From the NCBI GenBank assembly GCA_963693315.1, contig OY856186.1, forward strand, positions 133,069,841 through 133,133,840: DNA of 64,000 nucleotides, written 5' to 3'. The DNA is from Diogma glabrata. Lineage: Eukaryota > Arthropoda > Insecta > Diptera > Cylindrotomidae. This document shows, in pieces, positions 11,137 to 22,658 of the stretch; the first letter of the stretch is position 1, and every line of letters begins with the position of its first letter. The position numbers and the translations under genes are program-made. Under the pieces are notes generated by a model. That model was not told the DNA's origin. It made no database searches and saw only the letters and a list, made by a program, of their open reading frames with translations.

Positions 11137-11689
11137 TATAACTCTTAATTCTTTTAATCCGCATGAAGGGATCAGTTTTTGATTTGTTAGTTTTTTTATT
11201 CGTGATCCATGGGTGTGACAAACCGGCGTACTCGTTCCTGCTGTTGGATATGAGTTAACGTGAGATATCACACCACTGGCAATAGTAGAGAGATATCACT
11301 AGCCAAGGTGATGTCTTAGGGGTGCTGGCGGATGATCTGTATTCAGTCAACGTTAGCACCATCAATATAAGTTTTGGAATATTCTATGGCATGCTGTTGC
11401 TTGCTAAAAGAAACGAGCCGTCATATAAATGTATCTGGGCTTTAATCATTGAGGAAGATAGTGCGTCACATAATCAAGGATTATGCCACTAGCTGATGTA
11501 TTGGGAACTCCATTTTAGTTTGGTTCCTGCAAATGTTTAAAACAAATTTACTTTTTATATAATGAAAAACTTGTGAGTAGTTAAACTCAAATAACTGGAT
11601 GAATAATAAGAATATTTCAATTCTGAAACCAGTTTTGGATTCCTCTAATTAAACGTTAAGATTTTTAATCAGAAAAAATTTTACGTGTT

Positions 11690-11775
11690 TCGTGGCGGTA
11701 TCGAACCCCAGTCGTCAGTAACACAAATTCGATACCTTGTGTTATACGTTATACGTTTTATCAACTGAGCCATTC
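11690..11775 (-). repeat. tRNA-like promoter stretch (SINE head or tRNA relic)
   Basis: On the minus strand, an A-box-like TGGCTCAGTTGA (11761-11772) and a B box GGTTCGATACC (11697-11707) stand about 53 bp apart, a spacing seen in tRNA genes. The rest does not fold as a good tRNA, so this is probably the head of a tRNA-derived SINE or a decayed tRNA. A second copy is at 26626-26696. Confidence 0.55.
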
Positions 11776-12144
11776 AATTGACAAGTTTTATAGAAATTTT
11801 TAGATGGTGAATTGAAACGTCATCAACAATTACAATGAAAATCAACTATTTCACAAGCCGCTATTACACAAACATTTTGTTTGCCGCTTGAAACGACATG
11901 ATACCTTAATTAATTATTTCTAATTAATTTATCCTATCACTTTTTATCTTTTATTTTATTTTTATTTTCTCAATCCCATCATGAAATATTGGCCTATGTC
12001 ATATTTTATATGTGATAGGATTTATTGTTTGGTTATCCATGTATTACAAAACATATAGAAAATAACAAACAAAAAAGATTTGTGTCCATTAACATCCTTA
12101 GAACGCATGTTGTTGTGGGACCTTGGTCTTAAAAGGTTTTTTTT

Positions 12145-12189
12145 TGTGTTGTTGTGATCATATTGTAATACCTTCTACTACACAACACA
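12145..12189. repeat. Hairpin module GTGTTGTTGTGA...ACACAACAC (one of nine)
   Basis: A short block, always preceded by CTTAAAAGG or a close variant, whose ends GTGTTGT and ACAACAC can pair. Related copies start near 15743, 16365, 19523, 20144, 23302, 23923, 27068 and 59320. It is the best conserved part of the dispersed repeats and is probably an element end or a structured transcript end. Confidence 0.6.
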
Positions 12190-12332
12190 CTTTATTAAAT
12201 AAAAAACAACTCAAAACCAATAGCGGATGCTTGGTGTTTTCTTTTAAAATTAGTAAAATAATTGTTTTAACAATTTAAAAATGGTGACAAATAAATGGAT
12301 TGACAGTTTACCATTTGTCAAATCATTAATTA

Positions 12333-14594
12333 CACTAGTTTACAAGAAAAATCTCCCGAAATAAAACCCAACTTTTCTTATAGATTTTGACCTTCTGAGC
12401 ACGAATATCATAGTGATTTTTTTGTTTAGCTCTTATTTTTGAGATATTCACGAAAAACCAATTTTTTGGTGATCAAAAATGTTGTTTCGGTTTTTGGGTC
12501 TCATATTTTACAAAACTAATAAATTAAAAATACTAATGAAACGGGTACATAGTAATTATGCCAACAAATATTTTGAACTATATTTTGTAAAAATCCATTA
12601 AGGATTCTGGAAGTTACAGTCGAAAAAAGATGAAAAAATACGAAAAATTCACGTTTTTTTTAAATTTTTCCACTTTCAACACCAAAAATTTTGAACAAAT
12701 AAAGACACTAATTTTTTTTTATTTCTTGGAGCCTATAGTAGCATCAATTTTCTTTCTTTTAAGCTTAAAAGCAAGAATATTGGTGCGTTTTGCACCAAGT
12801 TATTCAAGTTTTCCCAAAGAAAGTCAAAACTCAAAATTTGGAAAAAATAATATTTTACTTAATTTATTATGCCATAAATAATAATTTTAAAAGTTCAGTC
12901 ATTCTCAAACATCAGTAAAGAATTATATTTAAGTAGTAAAGTATAATTTCCATTTTTTTCGAAGCTGGGAATTGGATCGATATGAAACGTATATAGAAAA
13001 ATATAAACAAAAGATAATGAATTGTGAGGAGAGGCAAAACATCATAACATCAGAACTAAATATTTAAGTTAGTTCAAGCACAATAAAGTTAAGCCCCTAT
13101 TTATGTCTGTTAATACCTGCAAGGTTTGATTCTTTTCTTTTTTCTCTTTTTTTTTTGTTTTTTGATAATGTAAATTTTTTTCTATCACCGCCCTTGTGTT
13201 ACTCCTTACGTTTATGATTATTTTAAGTTAAATTTAAGAAAGCAATTACTTCTACTTTTTAATAGTTTTTCGGATTTCCCAACCTTTGCTTAATTAGTTT
13301 AATGAGGTTTCTTTTTAAATAGATAATTGTCTTATGATTAGTTGCAAATATAATCTCTCTGAGGATAAATTTAATTCCAAACATTCAAGTGAAAATATTA
13401 ATTAAAAAAAAAAAAATATTACAAATATAAATTTTCAATAGAGTATTGTTTTTAAAAATCAATAAATCAATAGTAATAGCGGCCTTGTAAAGCAACATAG
13501 ATTGTTAGTAAAGTGTAACGTCAAGTTTATTTAAATGGCGTCGAAAGTCTAAAAATAGCCCAAATTCATTCTGTTTTATTTATGGAAGTTACTTAATACA
13601 TACTGCTAAAAGAATCACACCATTTATAAGAACTGCCTATCTTCATTTTCAACTGATATTTTCCAACTCCTAAAATAAATCCGAGGTGTGAGGATCTAGA
13701 TCATGTCAAAAAACTTCACAAAAAAAATCTCAAATTCGAGAAAAAACATATAAAAATAAAATACAACTTTTGTCAAAAAAAGACATTTCATAATCAACTA
13801 ACTGATATTTTCTAACTCTTAAAACAAGTCCGAGGTAGGAGGAGCTAGATCATGTCAAAAAATTTCACAAAAAAAATCTTAATTCCGATAAAAATCATAT
13901 ACAAATAAAATACAACTTTTGTCAAAAAAAGACATTTCATAATCAACTAACTGATATTTTCCAACTCCTAAAATAAGTCCGAGGAAGGAGGAGCTAGATC
14001 TACTACAAAACAATTTAAATATAAATCAAATATGTTGCAGAATTTAAATTATTCTTATTTTTAAATTTTTTTTCCAAATTTTGAGTTTTGACTTTCTTTG
14101 GGAAAACTTGAATAACTTGGTGCAAACTGCACCAATATTCATTTATTTTAGCTTAAAAGAAAGAAAATTGATGGTACAATAGGTTCCAAGATATTAAAAA
14201 AAATTAGTGTCTTTATTTGTGCAAAATTAATGGTGTTGAAAATGGAAAAATTGTAAAAAAACGTGAATTTTTCGTATTTTTTCATCTTTTTTCGACTGCA
14301 ATTTCCAGAATCCTTAATGGATATTTACAAAATATAACTCAAAATGTTTGTTGGCATATTTACTATGCATATGTTTCATTAATATAGTTAATTTGTTTGT
14401 TTTGTAAAATATGGGAACAAAAAACGAAACCACATTTTTGATCACCGAAAAAATTGGTTTTTAGTGAATATCTCAAAAACAAGAGCTAACCAAAAAAAAT
14501 AAATACGATATTGGTGTTTAGGAGATCAAAATCTATAAGAAAAGTTGGGTTTTATTCAGGGAGACAAAAAAAGTTCAAAATTTGTAAACTAGTG
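12333..14594. mobile_element. CACTA-ended element with ~550-bp inverted arms
   Basis: The left end is CACTAGTTTACAAG and the right end reads the same on the other strand. A TTA lies on both sides (12330-12332, 14595-14597). The outer ~550 bp on each side (12333-12890, 14020-14594) are reverse complements of each other with modest divergence. The related copy near 27.25 kb lacks the whole element and has a single TTA, confirming insertion and target duplication. CACTA ends with a 3-bp duplication fit the CMC/EnSpm group, although a foldback element of another group is possible. No transposase frame was found, so it is likely non-autonomous. Confidence 0.75.
13651..14000. repeat. ~150-bp tandem repeat inside the CACTA element
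   Basis: TGATATTTTCCAACTCCTAA followed by TCCGAGG and GGAGCTAGATC occurs at about 13651, 13802 and 13951, so the period is near 150 bp with slightly more than two full units. Each unit includes CAACTTTTGTCAAAAAAAGA. It is non-coding. Confidence 0.8.
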
Positions 14595-14597
14595 TTA

Positions 14598-15259
14598 CAA
14601 ATACACATACATTAATATTTACCTAATTGTTCAAAATAACTGCAAATTCGATTTAACCCTGAAATAGTACAATATAAATTAATTTACTTACAAATATGAG
14701 CCCTTAATTATGAAAGTGGTCTAAGTCAAAATTTGAACAAATGAGATTTGCCGTTATTGCGCATCAAATTATTTTAAACTAAATTAATGAATGTAATATT
14801 ACGATATTGTCTAAAAGGATTTCTTATTAATAGTAATTGTTATTTGAAATATTTTATTTAATTCATTTAGTGGCCTAAGTCAAAATTTGAGCAATATTAG
14901 ATTATTCGTTATTTCACATTAAGTAAAAATAACCGTTGGATTGTGGTAGCTATTTTGTCATTACATCAATATATATTATTAAAGCGTAAAAGAGCGTAAA
15001 ATAATAATAATGGATAAAATTATCAATGTAAATGAATTTTTCATAAAACTCGAATATTTGGACGTACAGACTTTCTTCAGATAATCTAGAGAATTATGGG
15101 AATCTTCAAAATCTTTAGAGAACCTTTATTCATGTGAATCATGGGATTCTTCAAAATCTTTAGAGAACCTTTATTATTCTGAGAATATTTGACCACTATT
15201 TTCTTTGGAGTATTTTCACTCCGATTACATATTTTCATTTAAAACCAAAAACACGAATC
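14598..15259. other. Flank shared with the 27-kb region, then unassigned DNA
   Basis: Up to about 14905 the sequence matches 27256-27561, continuing the duplicated block. After that point the two regions diverge. Nothing coding is seen. A duplicated phrase around ATCTTTAGAGAACCTTTATT occurs at about 15110-15175. Confidence 0.55.
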
Positions 15260-15615
15260 TTTGTTTTCATTTAAACTAAATTTAGAGTAAAATGGATATT
15301 GTTTGATGGTTTACTGTTTCTGGTTTTGTTTTAATTTAGAATGAAATTAAAATATATATTGTGTGGCAGTTACTTCTTTCTGGCAATAGAAGAATAATAA
15401 AATATTTTTTTCTATAAATTGAAAGAGAAAAAAATGCTGCATGGAATCCTGTATTTTTGTGTTTATTTTCACAGGAGTCTTTTCTTTTGTGGAAATTATT
15501 TTCAATATAAAATTTCAATTTAAAAGATAGCTTCAATTATTTTTATAGTTTTATAGTGTACAATCACAAAATACATTTATAAAATATTGCTTATCCTGCA
15601 TATTTTATAATCTAA
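15260..15615 (+). repeat. Dispersed ~360-bp repeat, inverted copy at 44588-44945
   Basis: The stretch containing AATGCTGCATGGAATCC, GGCAGTTACTTCTTTCTGGC and TTTTAAAAGATAGCTTCAAT, followed by TAGTTTTATAGTGT, recurs as the reverse complement at 44588-44945. It is diverged but collinear. The element type is unknown. Confidence 0.7.
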
Positions 15616-16494
15616 GTATAAAACATATATAATACAAAAAAAAATGTTTTAAACAATAGAAAATGCGTTTTAAACAAAAATACAGTTTTTTTTGGTTTTT
15701 TTTAAAGTGTTTTTAACCAACGCTGGGTTTTAAAAGGTTTTTGTGTGTTGTTGTGACACATTTTGTAATTCCAATAACACAACAATTTTTATTTACAAAA
15801 ACAAATTAAATAAGTTTTATGAAAAACATAGAGATATAAGGGGAAGCCGTAAAATAGATCATCAAAGTTCAATAAAACAACAACTTACCTTGTTTATATT
15901 TCAAAGCTATTAAAGTTGTTTTCATTGTTTTTATTAAAATTTAACTGTTACTCAATATACACACCACCAACTTTTGATTCTACGATTATTCCACAAAGTT
16001 TTATTTAATTGTATTCCAAATATTGAAGTGATGTGCTGCAAGTAATAATACACTATTAAAACATGATTTAACAATTGCGGCAAACTTGTAATTTTATTAA
16101 AATATCAGATTACGTTGTCTCATTTATGTTAAAATGAAGGGGAATCCGTAAAATAGTTCATCATTAAGAACAATCAGAATACGAAGTTCAATAAAACAAC
16201 AACTTACCTGGTTTATTTTAAGGCCTATAAAGTGGTTTTAATTGCAGTTTGACTCCAAAAATCATTAGTAGTTATTTTCCCGAATTCTTCTTTAGTACGA
16301 ATTGCCTACAGTTCACCAATTTGGCTGCCATTTTAGTTTTTTTTTAGGTCTTAAAAGGTATCTTTGTGTTGTTGTGACAAATTTTGTAATTCCTGCTACA
16401 CAACACTTTTTATTTAAAAAAAGAAATAAAAAAAATAATTTACATTAAAAATTGATTAACTTTTATGATTTTTTTATAATTAATTAACCTAATA

Positions 16495-18879
16495 GTCCCT
16501 GGGCCATCACCTATTTAATTTGATGATCACCACATATTTTATACTTCGTAAGGCGCTTGTCCTTGATGAGTCCTACAACGTTTTTACCTGCCGTTTTCCT
16601 TGATTCGGCCGCTTTTTTCCTCGGGAAACTCCGAAACATGGCGATTTCCCAGGGTCTTGTATATTTATTACCATAGTTTTGTTATTTATCAAAGGGGGTG
16701 GAAATTTGTTTTAGAAAACGAGAGTAAATTTGTCCGACAAGAAATTGTTTGCTTTTGTCGGGTCCAACAACTCAAACTCGACAAAATACCAGGGGATTGA
16801 AAATCAATTACCACAAAACTAGTTTTCACAGGATTGTTTAACAAAAATTAGAGAAACTGAAGGGTCATGTTGTCCGACAAATTTTCGGCAGCGTTTTTCC
16901 AGTCCGACGACTGGAAGTCGGGATCCTGACTGGGTAGTGTTTATTGATTACCACATGTCGAATAAAAATGAAACACGATAAAAAACCATTTGTTATTATA
17001 AAAAATCGAGTTGTCCGACAAAAATATAGCCCCGTTCGGCCAGTCCGACAATAAAATGAGGAAAATATTTCAGGAGAACGACTATTTTTGTTTCTTTGTT
17101 AAAATTGCTAATATTCATGAACAAATTTAAGTATAAATTTATAACGTAACATTTTTTTAAAGAAACGTCGTTTACAGATGGCACTGTAGAAAGATAAAAA
17201 AACGTGTTCTAGACGGAGTTGTGAAAACTTGACCTCGAACAATTTATATCATCAAAAAATTTTAACCACTGAAGTTCGAGAAAATAATGAACAATTAGAA
17301 TTTTAATTGGACTAAAAATCTTTAAAATTAAATATCTCAAGAACACGAATTAACACCTCTTTGTAAATTTGATATATTTTAAAGTAAGGTTAGAGCTATA
17401 TTAAAAAAAAAAAGTTAAAATTTAATTGATTTTAAAATTTTTTGTTAATGGAAGTTGTTTGAAAAAATGAAGAAAAATTCGAATTTCAGTCGTACTAAAA
17501 ATCTTTAAAATTAAATATTTCAAGAAGAAAAATTAACAGCTCTGAGTTAATTTGATATATTTTAGAATAAGGATAGAACTATTTTCAGAAAAAAAATTAA
17601 TTAAATTCCAATTGATCTTCGACCCTAGCGCCATCTTTAAAAAAGTTTTTTTAATATTTTTATTTAAAAATTAATTATAGAAACAATTAATTAATTTTTT
17701 TCAAAGGACTAACTAATCATCTATCAAACAAAAAAAAGTTTGATGAAATCGGTATAGCCGTTCTTGAGCAATTTAATTTCCAAGTTGCATCAGATTGGCA
17801 GAATTTTCATATTTCATCCCTATGCTCAAACTATGCATTTTAAAAAAATTTTAAAATAAGTTGTATTTTTTATTTTGTCCATACTACTTATATGGCAAGT
17901 TTCAGGAAATTCAAAAATGGTCAAGTTCAAATTTCGAATTTTCCACCTGCGATCTACGTTTTTCATCTAAAGAAAATTAGAAAAAAGGAGTATGTATACC
18001 CAAAAAATACCCAAAACATGTTTTCATATTAATTAAAAAAATTTAAGAAACATTAACCAGTTGAGAAGGTTATTTACAACACTTTTAATTGAAAATATTG
18101 AGAAGGATTAAAAATATGCGCGAATTTTAACAAGGAAAAAATATTGCCTTTTTGTCTATTTACCAGATTCAAAACTATATGCACCGATAGAGTATACAAA
18201 TATAAATTATACTTTTACTCGTCGCAAGAACGAAAAGTAGTATATACGGCCTGTTTCTTGCAATCTGGGACCAAAAATAACAACCTGCTGAATGGAAAAT
18301 AAAAAGAAATACAAGAAAGGTGGCCGCCTAAAGTGTGCTTATTATCATGGGAACGCACTGATGCACACTGCATATAAAATACTAGCTAATGTCGTACTTG
18401 CTAGACTCATTCCGTTCGCCGAATCTATCATCGGTGACTATCAGTGTTGTTTTCGTCCCAACCACTGATCAATGTTTTATCTTAAGGATGATTCTAGAAA
18501 AATATTGGGCGATTAACATCAGCATTCCCCAGCTTTACGTTGATTTCAAGCAAGCATATGATATTATTTTAATTTTCAGCACCGCGGTATTTTGGCCTGT
18601 TTGAGTTGTCGGACTCCACAAAAGCAGACAATTTTTTGTCGGACAGATTTACCCTCGTTTTCTAAAACAAATTTCCACTCCCTTTAATAAATAACAAAAT
18701 TATGTTAATAAATATACAAGACCCCGGGAAATCGCCATGTTTCGGAGTTTCCCGAGGGAAAAAGCGGCCGAATCAAGGAAAATGGCAGATAAAAGTTGTA
18801 GGACTCATCAAGGACAAGCGCCTTACGAAGTATAAAATATGTGGTGATCATCAAATTAAATAGGTGATGGCCCAGGGAC
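16495..18879 (+). mobile_element. Long-TIR DNA element, copy 1 (complete, TA flanks)
   Basis: The ends are GTCCCTGGGCCATCACC on the left and its reverse complement on the right, with TA on each side (16493-16494, 18880-18881), which suggests a TA target duplication. The arms pair over about 300 bp (16495-16800 with 18575-18879). The left arm continues inward as ~140-bp sub-repeats, each opening with TTGTCCGACAA at 16730, 16870 and 17011. The interior carries AT-rich DNA and a reverse-transcriptase scrap. No transposase is present. TA duplication is typical of the Tc1/mariner and related groups, but the long arms are unusual for them. Confidence 0.75.
18314..18575 (+). pseudogene. Non-LTR reverse transcriptase fragment, copy 1
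   Basis: This is the same scrap as at 10571-10832, with the same frameshift near the middle and the same abrupt right edge at the element arm. It differs by few bases; a CCG in copy 0 reads GCG here near the right edge. Because it is shared by the independent copies, the scrap was part of the element before the copies were made. Confidence 0.8.
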
Positions 18880-20273
18880 TATAACTCTTAATTCTTTTAA
18901 TCCGCATGAAGGGATCAGTTTTTATTGATTTGTTAGTTTTTTTATTCGTGATCCATGGGTGTGACAAACCGGCGTACTCGTTCCTGCTGTTGGATATGAG
19001 TTAACGTGAGATATCACACCACTGGCAATAGTAGAGAGATATCACTAGCCAAGGTGATGTCTTAGGGGTGCTGGCGGATGATCTGTATTCAGTCAACGTT
19101 AGCACCATCAATATAAGTTTTGGAATATTCTATGGCATGCTGTTGCTTGCTAGAAGAAACGAGTCGTCATATAAATGTATCTGGGCTTTGATCATTGAGG
19201 AAGATAGTGCGTCACATAATCAAGGATTATGCCACTAGCTGAAGTATTGGGAACTCCATTTTAGTTTTGTTCCTGCAAATGTTTAAAACAAATTTACTTT
19301 TTATATAATGAAAAACTTGTGAATAGTTAAACTCAAATAACTATTTATAAAATATTGCTTATCCTGCATATTTTATAATCTAAGTATAAAACATATATAG
19401 AACAAAAAAATACAAAAAAAAATGTTTTAAACAATAGAAAACGCGTTTTAAACAAAAATACAGTTTTTTTGGTTTTTTTTTAAGTGTTTTTAACCAACGC
19501 TGGGTTTTTTAAAAGGTTTTTATGTGTTGTTGTGACACATTTTGTAATTCCAATAACACAACAATTTTTATTTACAAAAACAAATTAAATAAGTTTTATG
19601 AAAAACATAGAGATATAAGGGGAAGCCGCAAAATAGATCATCAAAGTTCAATAAAACAACAACTTACCTTGTTTATATTTCAAAGCTACTAAAGTTGTTT
19701 TCATTGTTTTTATTAAAATTTAACTGTTACTCAATATACACACCACCAACTTTTGATTCTACGATTATTCCACAAAGTTTTATTTAATTGTATTCCAAAT
19801 ATTGAAGTGATGTGCTGCAAGTAATAATACACTATTAAAACATGATTTAACAATTGCGGCAAACTTGTAATTTTATTAAAATATCAGATTACGTTGTCTC
19901 ATTTATGTTAAAATGAAGGGGAATCCGTAAAATAGTTCATCATTAAGAACAATCAGAATACGAAGTTCAATAAAACAACAACTTACCTGGTTTATTTTAA
20001 GGCCTATAAAGTGGTTTTAATTGCAGTTTGACTCCAAAAATCATTAGTAGTTATTTTCCCGAATTCTTCTTTAGTACGAATTGCCTACAGTTCACCAATT
20101 TGGCTGCCATTTTAGTTTTTTTTTAGGTCTTAAAAGGTATCTTTGTGTTGTTGTGACAAATTTTGTAATTCCTGCTACACAACACTTTTTATTTAAAAAA
20201 AGAAATAAAAAAAATAATTTACATTAAAAATTGATTAACTTTTATGATTTTTTTATAATTAATTAACCTAATA

Positions 20274-22658
20274 GTCCCTGGGCCATCACCTATTTAATTT
20301 GATGATCACCACATATTTTATACTTCGTAAGGCGCTTGTCCTTGATGAGTCCTACAACGTTTTTACCTGCCGTTTTCCTTGATTCGGCCGCTTTTTTCCT
20401 CGGGAAACTCCGAAACATGGCGATTTCCCAGGGTCTTGTATATTTATTACCATAGTTTTGTTATTTATCAAAGGGGGTGGAAATTTGTTTTAGAAAACGA
20501 GAGTAAATTTGTCCGACAAGAAATTGTTTGCTTTTGTCGGGTCCAACAACTCAAACTCGACAAAATACCAGGGGATTGAAAATCAATTACCACAAAACTA
20601 GTTTTCACAGGATTGTTTAACAAAAATTAGAGAAACTGAAGGGTCATGTTGTCCGACAAATTTTCGGCAGCGTTTTTCCAGTCCGACGACTGGAAGTCGG
20701 GATCCTGACTGGGTAGTGTTTATTGATTACCACATGTCGAATAAAAATGAAACACGATAAAAAACCATTTGTTATTATAAAAAATCGAGTTGTCCGACAA
20801 AAATATAGCCCCGTTCGGCCAGTCCGACAATAAAATGAGGAAAATATTTCAGGAGAACGACTATTTTTGTTTCTTTGTTAAAATTGCTAATATTCATGAA
20901 CAAATTTAAGTATAAATTTATAACGTAACATTTTTTTAAAGAAACGTCGTTTACAGATGGCACTGTAGAAAGATAAAAAAACGTGTTCTAGACGGAGTTG
21001 TGAAAACTTGACCTCGAACAATTTATATCATCAAAAAATTTTAACCACTGAAGTTCGAGAAAATAATGAACAATTAGAATTTTAATTGGACTAAAAATCT
21101 TTAAAATTAAATATCTCAAGAACACGAATTAACACCTCTTTGTAAATTTGATATATTTTAAAGTAAGGTTAGAGCTATATTAAAAAAAAAAAGTTAAAAT
21201 TTAATTGATTTTAAAATTTTTTGTTAATGGAAGTTGTTTGAAAAAATGAAGAAAAATTCGAATTTCAGTCGTACTAAAAATCTTTAAAATTAAATATTTC
21301 AAGAAGAAAAATTAACAGCTCTGAGTTAATTTGATATATTTTAGAATAAGGATAGAACTATTTTCAGAAAAAAAATTAATTAAATTCCAATTGATCTTCG
21401 ACCCTAGCGCCATCTTTAAAAAAGTTTTTTTAATATTTTTATTTAAAAATTAATTATAGAAACAATTAATTAATTTTTTTCAAAGGACTAACTAATCATC
21501 TATCAAACAAAAAAAAGTTTGATGAAATCGGTATAGCCGTTCTTGAGCAATTTAATTTCCAAGTTGCATCAGATTGGCAGAATTTTCATATTTCATCCCT
21601 ATGCTCAAACTATGCATTTTAAAAAAATTTTAAAATAAGTTGTATTTTTTATTTTGTCCATACTACTTATATGGCAAGTTTCAGGAAATTCAAAAATGGT
21701 CAAGTTCAAATTTCGAATTTTCCACCTGCGATCTACGTTTTTCATCTAAAGAAAATTAGAAAAAAGGAGTATGTATACCCAAAAAATACCCAAAACATGT
21801 TTTCATATTAATTAAAAAAATTTAAGAAACATTAACCAGTTGAGAAGGTTATTTACAACACTTTTAATTGAAAATATTGAGAAGGATTAAAAATATGCGC
21901 GAATTTTAACAAGGAAAAAATATTGCCTTTTTGTCTATTTACCAGATTCAAAACTATATGCACCGATAGAGTATACAAATATAAATTATACTTTTACTCG
22001 TCGCAAGAACGAAAAGTAGTATATACGGCCTGTTTCTTGCAATCTGGGACCAAAAATAACAACCTGCTGAATGGAAAATAAAAAGAAATACAAGAAAGGT
22101 GGCCGCCTAAAGTGTGCTTATTATCATGGGAACGCACTGATGCACACTGCATATAAAATACTAGCTAATGTCGTACTTGCTAGACTCATTCCGTTCGCCG
22201 AATCTATCATCGGTGACTATCAGTGTTGTTTTCGTCCCAACCACTGATCAATGTTTTATCTTAAGGATGATTCTAGAAAAATATTGGGCGATTAACATCA
22301 GCATTCCCCAGCTTTACGTTGATTTCAAGCAAGCATATGATATTATTTTAATTTTCAGCACCGCGGTATTTTGGCCTGTTTGAGTTGTCGGACTCCACAA
22401 AAGCAGACAATTTTTTGTCGGACAGATTTACCCTCGTTTTCTAAAACAAATTTCCACTCCCTTTAATAAATAACAAAATTATGTTAATAAATATACAAGA
22501 CCCCGGGAAATCGCCATGTTTCGGAGTTTCCCGAGGGAAAAAGCGGCCGAATCAAGGAAAATGGCAGATAAAAGTTGTAGGACTCATCAAGGACAAGCGC
22601 CTTACGAAGTATAAAATATGTGGTGATCATCAAATTAAATAGGTGATGGCCCAGGGAC
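20274..22658 (+). mobile_element. Long-TIR DNA element, copy 2 (complete, TA flanks)
   Basis: Identical in layout to copy 1 at an offset of 3,779 bp, including the three TTGTCCGACAA sites (20509, 20649, 20790) and the 300-bp arms. Its flanks are also duplicated, so it arose by tandem duplication and not by a new insertion. Confidence 0.75.
22093..22354 (+). pseudogene. Non-LTR reverse transcriptase fragment, copy 2
   Basis: A third copy of the reverse-transcriptase scrap, the same as copy 1 and inside TIR element copy 2. It carries the same internal shift and is not functional. Confidence 0.8.

Larger units (their letters stand above)
11137..12332 (+). repeat. Dispersed repeat next to the TIR element (also at 18.9, 22.7, 26.4 and 58.7 kb)
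   Basis: From CCGCATGAAGGGATCAG the sequence matches 18.89-19.34, 22.67-23.12, 26.37-27.25 and 58.69-59.39 kb. Parts are missing in each: the 58.7-kb copy lacks about 11545-11930, and the 26.4-kb copy lacks the first 300 bp. Internal landmarks are a small inverted repeat around CAATAGTAGAGAGATATCAC, the tRNA-like stretch at 11697-11772, and the TGTGTTGTTGTGA hairpin module near 12145. I see no coding frame. The family is unidentified; it may be a composite of a non-autonomous element and a SINE. Confidence 0.65.

Noticed and set aside
16600..20579. Identical 66-codon frames at 16600 and 20379 as paralogous genes
   Set aside because: They lie in the terminal arm of the TIR element, and the other arm has the same DNA inverted. 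No domain is present.
10646..22383. Three near-identical 71-codon frames taken as a conserved small gene
   Set aside because: They are one frame of a shifted reverse-transcriptase scrap running into the transposon arm; identity is due to element copies and tandem duplication.
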